Assembly (NCBI GenBank): GCA_015231705.1
Contig: JADGBC010000018.1
Location: forward strand, 1-33,766
Length of the DNA stretch: 33,766 bases
Direction of reading: 5' to 3'
Origin: Desulfamplus sp.
Lineage (GTDB): Bacteria; Desulfobacterota; Desulfobacteria; Desulfobacterales; Desulfobacteraceae
Position 1 is the first letter of the stretch; every line of letters begins with the position of its first letter. Shown one piece after another: positions 1 through 7,591 of the stretch. The translations under genes were made by a program, and so were the position numbers. The notes beneath the pieces were generated by a model. That model was not told the origin of the DNA. It searched no databases and was given only the letters and a program-made list of their open reading frames with translations.

Positions 1-41
1 CTGTTGCTGTCTTTGCTCAAGTTCCTGTTTGATCAGCTCTC

Positions 42-1868
42 TTGTATAATACATATATACAGTCCCTACTTTGTCTTTTTCATGGATGGCATCTCCCACC
101 ACAGAGAGCGACTCATCCAACTCAACAGTCACCGATAAAACATCTCATAGACCTTGCAGAGTCAGAACAACCAAACATTATCGGATTTTCAGTTCTAAAT
201 GCCAATCGCCATTGTGCCATTGATGCTGCAAACGTACTAAAGCAGATACACAAGGATATCAAGATTGTATTTGGTGGGCCTGCCCCGACTTTTGAACCGT
301 ACTATTTTTTCCGTGCATGCACGGCATTAGATTACATTGTAAAGGGTGAAGGCGAAGAGACATTTGATAAATTAGTCTCTTACCTTGGAACAGATATAAA
401 AAACAGGTCTGCCATCAGACAGATTAATGGGTTGATGTTTCGTGACCATAGCAACGCTATTGTTGAAAACCCTTCAAGGCCAATGATATCTGATCTTGAT
501 AGACTGCCTCATCCTGCAAAATATTTTGATTTTCAACATATTTCACTTTCAAGAGGCTGCCCTGGCAGATGCACATTCTGCGGTTCTCCTGATTTCTGGG
601 GAAAAGGCAAGGTAAGATTTCACTCTGCAAAGTGGTTTGTAGATGAGATGGAGCTTCTAAGCCACAGAGGAATTTCCCATTTCTTTGTCTCGGACGACAC
701 CTTTACCATGAAGAAAAATCTGGTTATTGAGGTGTGTCAGGAGATTGTGCACAGATTTGTGGATCGTGGCATAAAGATTACATGGGCTGCTATTTCACGG
801 GTTGATTTTATAGATGAAGAGATGCTTTTGCATATGCGAAAAGCAGGATGCATCCAGATTAGCTTCGGAGTTGAAAGCGGCTCTGAAAAGATCAGGCAGA
901 CTCTGGGCAAGCCGTTCAAAAATGAGACTATAATCAGGGCATTTAAGTTGACCACCTCATTTGGTATTCTGCCAAGGGCATATTTTATCTACGGCTCACC
1001 TGGTGAAACCAACGAAAGTATCTTTAAGAGCATTGAACTTATGGAGCAGCTAAAGCCTTTGAGCATGGTCTCCTACATGCTTGTGCTTTTCCCTGGAACT
1101 GCTCTTTACAAAAATCTGTTCAGTTGCACCGATAGCAATACACCCCTCACACAAAAGATTATCTTAAATTACAAACCTTCAGGTCGTGTCGTCAAAATAA
1201 AGTCCAGATTGGCCTCTAATTTAAATAAACGGACATGGCCGGATTTGGCCACCCTCAATAATGAAAATAAGATCGTGCATTTTCATGATAAAGAAGAAGA
1301 AAGTAGTATATGGGATCAGAAGATTGAAGATATTCCCTGGTTTGAACTTGATCCAAATCTTGATTTTGAAATGGTCAAAGGGTTTGGAGAGGCATTGAGA
1401 AATTCATTTTATTCAAATGTTCACCGTTTTGCACTTGATATAAGACTTGTGGACAATAAAGAGCTATATCCTTATCATGCGGACTTTCTCTCAAGGCTTG
1501 CCATGACATTCAGCCATGGAGATTATGCCTCAAACCCGAAGGTTCAAAATCAGGATAGCACTGCTGCAACTCTTTATAAACAGGCTCTCTCTTACAGTCC
1601 TGATGCAAGGGCATATCTTGGACTTGCCATGCTTATGCAAAAACAGAAAAATTTTAAAGAAGCTGTTGCGATTATTGAACAGGCTTTTCATGCCCAAAGC
1701 GGTATTGCCAATTGCCATAACCTGAATATTAAACGACAACTTGTACTGTGCATGGCTATAAGTCTGATGAACATGGGAAAGTTCAAAGAGGCATTAACAT
1801 GGCTTGAGCCATTCGTAAATGATGAGGATGTAAAACCATATTTGGCAGCATGCCTGTCAAGGCTATGA
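42..1868 (+). CDS. B12-binding radical SAM protein with TPR-like C-terminus (N-terminus uncertain)
   Basis: Residues about 30-115 look like the second half of a cobalamin-binding Rossmann domain (PNIIGFSV, then IKIVFGGPAPTF and a KGEGEETF motif). The radical SAM CxxxCxxC motif follows at Cys173, Cys177 and Cys180 (RGCPGRCTFC), with later segments typical of the radical SAM barrel (FGVESGSEKIRQTLGK, YFIYGSPGETNES). The last ~120 residues contain helical pairs resembling TPRs (FKEAVAIIEQAF, FKEALTWLEPF). Such proteins use SAM radical chemistry, often methylation or rearrangement; the substrate cannot be read here. The first ~30 residues do not look like a normal B12-domain start. The frame opens only after a TGA at 30-32 and begins at TTG 42, so the true N-terminus may lie upstream of the window behind a frameshift or stop. 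The last six bases overlap the convergent acyltransferase gene. Confidence 0.75.
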   Translation: MYNTYIQSLLCLFHGWHLPPQRATHPTQQSPIKHLIDLAESEQPNIIGFSVLNANRHCAIDAANVLKQIHKDIKIVFGGPAPTFEPYYFFRACTALDYIVKGEGEETFDKLVSYLGTDIKNRSAIRQINGLMFRDHSNAIVENPSRPMISDLDRLPHPAKYFDFQHISLSRGCPGRCTFCGSPDFWGKGKVRFHSAKWFVDEMELLSHRGISHFFVSDDTFTMKKNLVIEVCQEIVHRFVDRGIKITWAAISRVDFIDEEMLLHMRKAGCIQISFGVESGSEKIRQTLGKPFKNETIIRAFKLTTSFGILPRAYFIYGSPGETNESIFKSIELMEQLKPLSMVSYMLVLFPGTALYKNLFSCTDSNTPLTQKIILNYKPSGRVVKIKSRLASNLNKRTWPDLATLNNENKIVHFHDKEEESSIWDQKIEDIPWFELDPNLDFEMVKGFGEALRNSFYSNVHRFALDIRLVDNKELYPYHADFLSRLAMTFSHGDYASNPKVQNQDSTAATLYKQALSYSPDARAYLGLAMLMQKQKNFKEAVAIIEQAFHAQSGIANCHNLNIKRQLVLCMAISLMNMGKFKEALTWLEPFVNDEDVKPYLAACLSRL

Positions 1869-2519
1869 AAACAAAAAAAGCCTTTTTCTCATTGTATCTT
1901 CAAGATACTGTCTTTGCTGCTCGAACTGCTCGGGTGTCTGGGCAGGTTCAAAAGATATCTTCTCACCAAACAACAGAGTAACTTTAGAAAATGGTTTTGG
2001 CAGCATAAACTTGTCCCAGGAGTTAAAAAACCATGCTTTGTCAGAGGATATATAAAAAGGGACAATAATTGCTCCGCTCTCTTTTGCCATCTTGATGACT
2101 CCAGGCTTCACAATACCCATAGGGCCTCTTGGACCGTCAAGAATTTGTGCACCAAAACCATAACACTTCAGATGTTCGATCATCTCGAGAAGAGCCTCTT
2201 TTCCCCCTTTTGAGGATGAGCCTCTTGCGGTATGCCATCCTGTTCTGTTAGCTACACCTGCAATCAGTTCACCATCACGGCTCTGGCTGATCATAAGTCC
2301 AGGATTTAAACGGGCATAGCTTTTAAAGTGGCGTATGGCAGCAAAAAACTGCTGATGCCATGCACAGAGCAGCACTCTTTTTCCAGCTTTCAACTCGTTT
2401 TGCCACTGTTGTTCATTAACTACGTTGAAACGGAAGGTCATGGAATATAACCTTATAAAAAAATAGATAAATGCAATAAAGGGTTTTGTATATATGATGA
2501 ACTTCATTTTTTTCAACAT
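1863..2519 (-). CDS. DUF374-type lysophospholipid acyltransferase family protein
   Basis: About 218 residues from ATG 2519, which has AAAGGA about six bases upstream. The frame stays open to 2585, but the extra part runs through a dispersed repeat (2528-2596), so the shorter start is preferred. A hydrophobic N-terminal segment (FIAFIYFFIRLYSM) suggests a membrane anchor. Conserved parts are LLCAWHQQFFAAI, DGPRGPMGIVKPGV and GAIIVPFYISSDKAW, which match the DUF374 (LPLAT-like) family that transfers acyl groups in lipid or lipid A-type synthesis at the inner membrane. It is the third gene of a minus-strand run after dtd and trmJ. The exact acyl acceptor is unknown. Confidence 0.8.
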   Translation of the reverse strand: MLKKMKFIIYTKPFIAFIYFFIRLYSMTFRFNVVNEQQWQNELKAGKRVLLCAWHQQFFAAIRHFKSYARLNPGLMISQSRDGELIAGVANRTGWHTARGSSSKGGKEALLEMIEHLKCYGFGAQILDGPRGPMGIVKPGVIKMAKESGAIIVPFYISSDKAWFFNSWDKFMLPKPFSKVTLLFGEKISFEPAQTPEQFEQQRQYLEDTMRKRLFLFS

Positions 2520-2527
2520 TATGGTTC

Positions 2528-2596
2528 CTTTACCGTGAAAACACATTTTTACTTTAATTATTCGGGATGATCGGATTTCGATCATGAACGTTTATT
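2528..2596 (+). repeat. Dispersed intergenic repeat R1 (copy 1)
   Basis: The bases match the repeat at 24536-24603 along about 68 nt: both contain ctttac(c/t)gtgaaaacacat near the left end and (a/c)catgaacgttta near the right end. It lies just upstream of the acyltransferase start. A tandem form in the opposite orientation is at 4185-4287. Confidence 0.6.
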
Positions 2597-2604
2597 AACA
2601 TCTG

Positions 2605-3342
2605 TTATTTTATTAATCTCTGGCTGTTAACCCATTCAATTTTACTCATCAATCCTCTTATGATTCTAACATCTCGATCCACAAGATTACTCCTTCCCAA
2701 TATTTGCCTGAATGTCCTCAAAAGATGATCAGGATTCTGCGGGTCAAGAAACTCTATATCGCATAGAGCTTTTTTCATGTGACTGTACATTTGCTCAATA
2801 GATTCAATGGTGGCTGGAGTCCTGGTAGAAACAGGTTTTGTGATTCTGTTTTTCATTGCTTTTGAAGTTTCGTAAAGCAATATTGCCAAAGCATGAGACA
2901 GATTCATGGATGGAAAAGCATCATCTGTCGGGATAGTTACAAAATGCTGACAAAGGGCAAGTTCATCAGCATTAAGGCCATTATCTTCGCGTCCAAGCAC
3001 TAAAGCACATTGAATTGCAACATCAAGGTCTGCAATGGACTTACCTGCCGGCTCTGGAGTGAGAAAGTTTTTTCTGTACTTCCCGAACCTCCGTGTGGTG
3101 CCAAAAGCAACGTGACAATCAGCCAAAGCTTCGCCAAGAGAGTCGAACAGCCTGGCATCAACAAGCATATGTTGAGCACTTAACGCCATCTTTCTGGCCT
3201 GTTCAGACTTATATTCTTTACAAGGATTAACAAGCCTTAGATCTTTAAAGCCAAAATTCATCATTGCCCTGCATACTGACCCGATATTTAAAGGTCCCTG
3301 GGGTTCAACAAGAATAACAGTCAGATTATTATGGGTTCTCAA
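2605..3342 (-). CDS. trmJ: tRNA (cytidine/uridine-2'-O-)-methyltransferase TrmJ-like (SPOUT)
   Basis: 245 residues. The N-terminal SPOUT knot core carries VEPQGPLNIGSVCRAMMNFG. The C-terminal part of the domain has VLGREDNGLNADELALC and IPTDDAFPSMNLSHALAI, the SAM-binding trefoil-knot motifs of TrmH-class 2'-O-methyltransferases. Length and motif wording fit TrmJ, which methylates the ribose at position 32 of tRNA. The helical C-terminal extension (EQMYSHMKKALCDIEFLD) is also typical of TrmJ. The start is a TTG at 3342, preceded about ten bases upstream by AAAGGAA; there is no better ATG nearby. It sits between dtd and the acyltransferase on the same strand. Confidence 0.85.
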   Translation of the reverse strand: MRTHNNLTVILVEPQGPLNIGSVCRAMMNFGFKDLRLVNPCKEYKSEQARKMALSAQHMLVDARLFDSLGEALADCHVAFGTTRRFGKYRKNFLTPEPAGKSIADLDVAIQCALVLGREDNGLNADELALCQHFVTIPTDDAFPSMNLSHALAILLYETSKAMKNRITKPVSTRTPATIESIEQMYSHMKKALCDIEFLDPQNPDHLLRTFRQILGRSNLVDRDVRIIRGLMSKIEWVNSQRLIK

Positions 3343-3473
3343 TCAGTTACTTTCCTTTCTATTATTTTTACTCTTTTAGAGGCTTTAAATACAACCACAA
3401 TTGTAGCAAAACTTCATATATTCTTACTAAGAAATCTCAATCAGACACTCATTACAGCAAAACTGCTTATGTT

Positions 3474-3920
3474 TCATCTTTCACGGCTATCTAAAAGAAG
3501 AGTAACAGGTCCGCTATTTACAAGAGAGACATCCATCATTGCCCTGAACTGACCTGTTTCAGTATGGATTCCATTTTGCCGGACCTGTTTTACGAAATAC
3601 TCATAAAGTTGCTCTGCGGTTTCAGGGGAAGCTGCATTGGTAAAAGATGGTCTTCTGCCTTTACGGCAATCTCCAAGAAGCGTAAACTGGGATACAACAA
3701 GCATCTTTGCCTTTATATCAATCAACGAGCGATTCATCTTGCCCTGATCATCTTCAAAGATTCTCAAATGGACAATCTTGTCTGCCAGAAAATCTGCGTC
3801 AGCTTCTGTATCCTCTTTTGCAACACCAAGAAGCACCATCAATCCATTACCGATATGCCCTTTAATATAACCATCTACAGATACATCTGCATTTGAAACT
3901 CTTTGAACAACTGCTTTCAT
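3474..3920 (-). CDS. dtd: D-aminoacyl-tRNA deacylase
   Basis: 148 residues, the usual length for bacterial Dtd, which hydrolyses mischarged D-aminoacyl-tRNA (and glycyl-tRNA-Ala) in the cytoplasm. It begins [15 protein letters not shown], as Dtd proteins do. The active-site [17 protein letters not shown] motif is near the middle and the VNSGPVT motif is near the C-terminus; both are diagnostic. AAGGGA lies upstream of ATG 3920. It is the first gene of the dtd-trmJ-acyltransferase run, with 131 bases between it and trmJ in which I see no gene. Confidence 0.95.
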   Translation of the reverse strand: MKAVVQRVSNADVSVDGYIKGHIGNGLMVLLGVAKEDTEADADFLADKIVHLRIFEDDQGKMNRSLIDIKAKMLVVSQFTLLGDCRKGRRPSFTNAASPETAEQLYEYFVKQVRQNGIHTETGQFRAMMDVSLVNSGPVTLLLDSRER

Positions 3921-3954
3921 TTAATATCCCTTGCCGTAAAAAGTAAAAACACCT

Positions 3955-4145
3955 GACCATCAGGGCTAATGCTGTTGACTTAAGCCCTGACGTGTAAGGT
4001 CAGCCCTTTGTCTGAATTAGGATGCTCAGGATTAAAAGATGTACAGGATGAGAAAAAATCCTGCTTTATCCTGTACATCCTGTTTATCCTGATTCAGACA
4101 AAGGGAAACCACAAGACTTAAGTCAACAGCATTGACCATCAGGGC
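3955..4145. mobile_element. MITE-like foldback element with 12-bp flanking direct repeat
   Basis: Terminal inverted repeats of 17 bp match perfectly: aatgctgttgacttaag at 3968-3984 and its complement at 4117-4133. Further nested perfect arms lie inside: 14 bp (4004-4017 with 4092-4105) and 12 bp (4038-4049 with 4068-4079), so the whole ~167-nt unit folds into one long hairpin. It is flanked by the identical 12-mer gaccatcagggc at 3955-3966 and 4134-4145, as expected of a target-site duplication. It has no coding capacity, so it would have been mobilised in trans. The family is not identified. Confidence 0.7.
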
Positions 4146-4184
4146 AAGGTGTTTTATAGAAATAAACCTTCATGGCCATTATGT

Positions 4185-4287
4185 GGCCACCCCGAACTAT
4201 GAAAATCAGAATGTATTTTCATGGTAAACAATCATAGTCAAATTCTGGCCATCCCGAATTATGAAAATTAGAGGGGATTTTCATGAT
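4185..4287 (-). repeat. Dispersed intergenic repeat R1 (copy 2, two tandem half-units)
   Basis: Two half-units in a row, each starting near ccccgaa or tcccgaa and each holding an atgaaaat...attttcat inverted repeat (8-bp perfect stems). Read on the plus strand, the 100-nt unit aligns over its full length with the reverse complement of 24536-24642, including the shared ggtaaac and attctg(g/c)cca segments. Confidence 0.65.
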
Positions 4288-4331
4288 AACCGCCATACCC
4301 TGATGGGCACAACGAAAAATGAAAGCCCCAT
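4285..4331 (+). repeat. Dispersed repeat R2 (shortened copy)
   Basis: It starts gataaccg and ends gggcacaacgaaaaatgaaagcccc, matching the two ends of the fuller R2 copies at 14157-14229 and 17643-17715 but lacking most of the middle. It directly abuts R1 copy 2, so two repeat families are joined here. The following agactttcacataaaatttt (4349-4368) recurs exactly at 27540-27559. Confidence 0.45.
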
Positions 4332-4366
4332 GTTGAAGCTTTTTTAAAAGACTTTCACATAAAATT

Positions 4367-4720
4367 TTAACCAATAGTATTCTTAACGATTCCAATCAGT
4401 TTTTCCGGATCAAATGGTTTTGACAGCCATGTAATGGCTTTATCAATGGAAAGATGACGGCTTGCCATTCCACTTATGACAATTACCGGTATATCCTTCA
4501 AATTTTTATGTTTGGAAAATCTTCTGAAAAATTTTGGCCCCCACTCCTTGGGCATATCAAGATCCAGTGTGATCAGGTCAGGCATCTCTTTTTGTAGAAC
4601 CTCAAATGCTTCTGCACCGTCGTTTGCAGTACAGGTTTCATAACCATTGTCATTAAATATATTGACAAGATATCTTACAATCACAGGGTCATCATCAACA
4701 ACAAGTATTTTTTTAGGCAT
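4367..4720 (-). CDS. Single-domain response regulator (CheY/DivK-like receiver)
   Basis: 117 residues making one receiver domain and nothing else. It shows the acidic pocket ILVVDDDP, the phospho-acceptor Asp in LITLDLDMP, the switch Ser in IPVIVISGMA and the conserved Lys in WLSKPF. GGAGGAG precedes ATG 4720. It is the last gene of the tmc run, 42 bases after tmcA, so it is probably co-transcribed with the redox complex. From memory, tmc loci in Desulfovibrio also have response-regulator genes nearby. No cognate kinase lies in the window; the output partner is unknown. Confidence 0.85.
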   Translation of the reverse strand: MPKKILVVDDDPVIVRYLVNIFNDNGYETCTANDGAEAFEVLQKEMPDLITLDLDMPKEWGPKFFRRFSKHKNLKDIPVIVISGMASRHLSIDKAITWLSKPFDPEKLIGIVKNTIG

Positions 4721-4762
4721 TCTCTCCTCCAGTTACTCTTATTTATTTCTTTTCGATACTTC

Positions 4763-5176
4763 TTATTTTCTGTGACACTCTCCACATACAACTGGCCCTT
4801 TTTCTCTAGAAAGATGGCAATCTCTGCATAGTTTATGATACTTTGCAGCAAGTCCGATATCCGTATTATTTGAGTTTTTACTATCTGCATGACACTCTGA
4901 ACAGGGTTGGCCTTCTGATGATTCATCCGGTACAAGTTCTTCATGTTCGTCATAGATATGGTGACATTCCGAACAGTTTTCTATACCAGCTGTCTCGTTG
5001 TGAATATCATGCTCAAAGCAGATAAAGGGCCTTGTATTGGTATTTTTATCAATACTTTCGTTGTTTATGTTGAAGCAGTCATCAGCATAAACTATTCCAG
5101 CAGACATAAGTATCAGACCAATACCTGTCACAAAAATAGATGTCAGAATAATAATATTATGTATGATTTTTTTCAT
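4763..5176 (-). CDS. tmcA: Tetraheme cytochrome c3 of the Tmc complex (TmcA-like)
   Basis: 137 residues from ATG 5176, preceded by GAGGAG about 11 bases upstream. A TTG-started extension to 5209 is unlikely because the ATG begins a clean signal peptide (KKIIHNIIILTS... ending AGIVYA|DD). The mature part has exactly four CxxCH haem sites, at Cys68-His72, Cys92-His96, Cys117-His121 and Cys131-His135. Axial-type histidines are in FEHDIHN, at His73 and at His114, the class III c3 pattern. The protein is periplasmic and would hand electrons from hydrogenases or other c3 proteins to TmcB/C/D. Extra Cys34 and Cys53 outside the haem motifs might form a disulfide. Confidence 0.85.
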   Translation of the reverse strand: MKKIIHNIIILTSIFVTGIGLILMSAGIVYADDCFNINNESIDKNTNTRPFICFEHDIHNETAGIENCSECHHIYDEHEELVPDESSEGQPCSECHADSKNSNNTDIGLAAKYHKLCRDCHLSREKGPVVCGECHRK

Positions 5177-5269
5177 TTTGAGTTCTTTCTCCTCTAATAA
5201 CTCAGGCAATTATTGAGTCCATTACTATCCCTTACGCTTATTACCAAAGGTACTCAATCTATGACTTTA

Positions 5270-6604
5270 TTATTCAGGCAATTCAAGAATCTCATAAATA
5301 ATATCACCAAAGAATTTGAGCTCCATCTCAACACCATAATGGTGGATAATATCTTCAAGCCCCCCATGACAGTTATGACATGGAGCAATAACCACCTCTG
5401 CACCTTTGGCCTTTGCTGCAAAAAGCTGCTTGGCTTTTTGCTTGCCGCTTTCCACTCTTGCGTTTTTAAAAGGGGGACCGCAGTTGATGACACCACCACC
5501 GGCACTGCAACAGTAGTTATGTTCTCTATTTGGGGTCATCTCTATAAAATTTTCACATGTGGCATTGACAATATTTCGTGCCATCTCATGGAGACCTCTG
5601 CCTCTTGAGATATTACAGGGGTCATGCAAGGTAACGGGCTGTTCAAATTTTTTCTTTATTTTAATTTTATTATTCTCAAAGAGTTCGTTGTAATATTCGA
5701 TGGCATGAACAACCTCTATCGGAGGCATTCTCCATCCTAAAGCACGATTTCCAACATCATAGACTGATCGGAATGCATGGCCACACTCTCCCATGACAAT
5801 CCGTTTTGCCCTTAAATTCAAAGCTGATTCAAAATGGCGTCTTTTGAGACGCTCCATCATCTCATAGTCTCCGGTGAACATGCACATATCACTGTTATCC
5901 CATCCGGGCATTGAAGGCATTGTCCAGTTTTCACCAGCGGCATTCATAATCACCGCTGCTTGAAATATAAGCTGAGCCCTGAATTTGGGCTCAGGCCCGA
6001 TTACAGAATAGAATATATCCGCTCCTTCCTTATCCAATGGAATCCTTAAATTTTCCATTGCATCCTGGGCCTCTTCCTCCTGCCACATCAAAGTATCAAT
6101 CCACTCATCATCTTTTACCCACATCTGATTCATGGTGACCGAATGGCTGTGGGCAGTATCTTGAATATAAAGTGGGACAACACCAAGTTTGTGGCAAATT
6201 CTGCGCATCACAGACATGACATAAGCCACATCAAGCCCAAACGGGCAATACATGGCACACCTTTTACACATATTGCACTGAGTGTAGGCAATAGTGGCTG
6301 CCTGCTTTATAAATTCAGGAGAGACCTTGCCCTTTTTACGCATTATCTCCCACAGGGTCTGCTTCACCTTTCCTGCCGGAGAGTATCTTGGATCATTAAG
6401 GGAGAGAAAAAAATGGCAACCTTTACTGCACATGCCGCAGTGCACACAAGTCTCCACATAAACTTTGAGCCTTGCTCCGGTTTCATCACTTAGCACTTGC
6501 TGGATAACACTCTCGATTTTCTCAGGAGTCAGCTGTTCCAAACCTTTTAAAATTCCCTGATCTTCTGTTTTTTTAGTCTCTGTGACCGATTTGGCTTCAG
6601 TCAT
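5270..6604 (-). CDS. tmcB: Tmc complex iron-sulfur/CCG protein (TmcB-like, HdrC-HdrB type)
   Basis: 444 residues from ATG 6604, with AAAGAGGTG just upstream; a GTG at 6613 overlaps that site and is rejected. Two [4Fe-4S] motifs are near the N-terminus (CVHCGMCSKGC; CNMCKRCAMYC). A CCG-type region follows, with Cys in GECGHAF, DPCNISRG, NYCCSAGGG and PCHNCHGG, as in HdrB/HdrD and TmcB, where such cysteines hold a special [4Fe-4S] cluster for thiol/disulfide chemistry. The usual CCG reads CCS here. It is probably cytoplasmic and membrane-attached through TmcC, between tmcC and tmcA. It shares its whole domain order with the UGA-interrupted protein at 27614-28906, whose UGA falls at the Cys of ECGH. 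Confidence 0.85.
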   Translation of the reverse strand: MTEAKSVTETKKTEDQGILKGLEQLTPEKIESVIQQVLSDETGARLKVYVETCVHCGMCSKGCHFFLSLNDPRYSPAGKVKQTLWEIMRKKGKVSPEFIKQAATIAYTQCNMCKRCAMYCPFGLDVAYVMSVMRRICHKLGVVPLYIQDTAHSHSVTMNQMWVKDDEWIDTLMWQEEEAQDAMENLRIPLDKEGADIFYSVIGPEPKFRAQLIFQAAVIMNAAGENWTMPSMPGWDNSDMCMFTGDYEMMERLKRRHFESALNLRAKRIVMGECGHAFRSVYDVGNRALGWRMPPIEVVHAIEYYNELFENNKIKIKKKFEQPVTLHDPCNISRGRGLHEMARNIVNATCENFIEMTPNREHNYCCSAGGGVINCGPPFKNARVESGKQKAKQLFAAKAKGAEVVIAPCHNCHGGLEDIIHHYGVEMELKFFGDIIYEILELPE

Positions 6605-6813
6605 GGTTAACACCTCTTTATTTTTCTTAAATATTTGACACTAATAAATATTATTGGTCTCGTAAAAAGGCCAGATTTAGTAATTTAGAATTTAGTAACT
6701 CACTAATTTTATTGCATGGTTATTTGGATAGATTGATTTTTTACAAGGTAATCAATATTATCAAATGTGAGTTTTTTGTGAGCAGCTCCGCTTTATTGGC
6801 GAATAGTTAAGAA

Positions 6814-7473
6814 CTACCAATCCTTTGCCATACGAACGCCACCAAATTCAGATCCGATATATCCCCTTGTAAAAGGAAAAAGAAACATATGAAATAGCTT
6901 TGTAAAAGGGATGGCCATCAGCATAATTTCACCGGAAATAATATGAATAATGGTCATGACAGCAAAGCCTGGAAACTGATGGTAAACCCAGAATCCAGTA
7001 ACAAAAGGGGCGGCCACAATAAAAAGGATAATAAAATCCATTGGTGTAGTGAGATATCTGACATCAGCAAGTTTAATTCGCCTCCATAAAAAAAAGAGGC
7101 ATGACCCAATAACTATAAGTGTCATCAAATCGGCCACTGTGTTGGAAAGGGTAAACCAACTGATGTTGAAATTCTCTTTCCAAAGAACTACATGACCAAA
7201 GACAAACAAAGGTGTAATAAAAAGAGATATGTGAAACATAAAAGTCACAACAGTCATAGCAGGGTTGATCTGCATGCTTCTGCTGCCAAACGGAATGATC
7301 CAATGTGCAATCGAACGCAAGGCAAATTTCATATTCATGTACTCAAATACCGCACTATCCTTTTTTTTAGCAAGTTGCCAGATAGAATAAAAACGCCAGC
7401 CACTTCCAAAAATAAAGACAAGAAAAGTGATCCAGGCAAAAGGGCCTGTAAAAAAAGAGTAATAATCATGCAT
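6814..7473 (-). CDS. tmcC: Tmc complex membrane subunit (TmcC-like, NarI-type cytochrome b)
   Basis: 219 residues, strongly hydrophobic, with about five membrane segments (for example FAWITFLVFIFGSGW, FMFHISLFITPLFVFGHVV, LMTLIVIGSCLFFLW, FIILFIVAAPFVTGFWVY). Several histidines lie in or next to helices (FMFHIS, VFGHVV, VYHQF, IIHIISGE, LFHMF), consistent with b-type haem ligands. AAGGAG lies nine bases before ATG 7473. The order tmcD-tmcC-tmcB-tmcA on one strand supports the assignment; the family role is to carry electrons across the membrane between periplasmic TmcA and cytoplasmic TmcB. The 209 bases between this gene and tmcB hold no evident gene. Confidence 0.8.
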   Translation of the reverse strand: MHDYYSFFTGPFAWITFLVFIFGSGWRFYSIWQLAKKKDSAVFEYMNMKFALRSIAHWIIPFGSRSMQINPAMTVVTFMFHISLFITPLFVFGHVVLWKENFNISWFTLSNTVADLMTLIVIGSCLFFLWRRIKLADVRYLTTPMDFIILFIVAAPFVTGFWVYHQFPGFAVMTIIHIISGEIMLMAIPFTKLFHMFLFPFTRGYIGSEFGGVRMAKDW

Positions 7474-7591
7474 GGCTCAATTCTCCTTATATCATATGCA
7501 GCGAGGGCATTAGTACTGCATACATGTTGTTCTGCTGTTTTTGCTCAGCAATTTCAATTCAACAAAAATTATAGCTAATCTCTTTATATTC

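Noticed and set aside
30-32. Second selenocysteine UGA upstream of the radical SAM gene
   Set aside because: The sequence on either side does not resemble the family, there is no Cys homologue to align, and no hairpin was seen after it.
4185-4287. CRISPR-like array from repeated ccccgaa...ttttcat units
   Set aside because: Only two half-units here, with no uniform spacers and no cas genes; dispersed single copies elsewhere show an intergenic repeat family.
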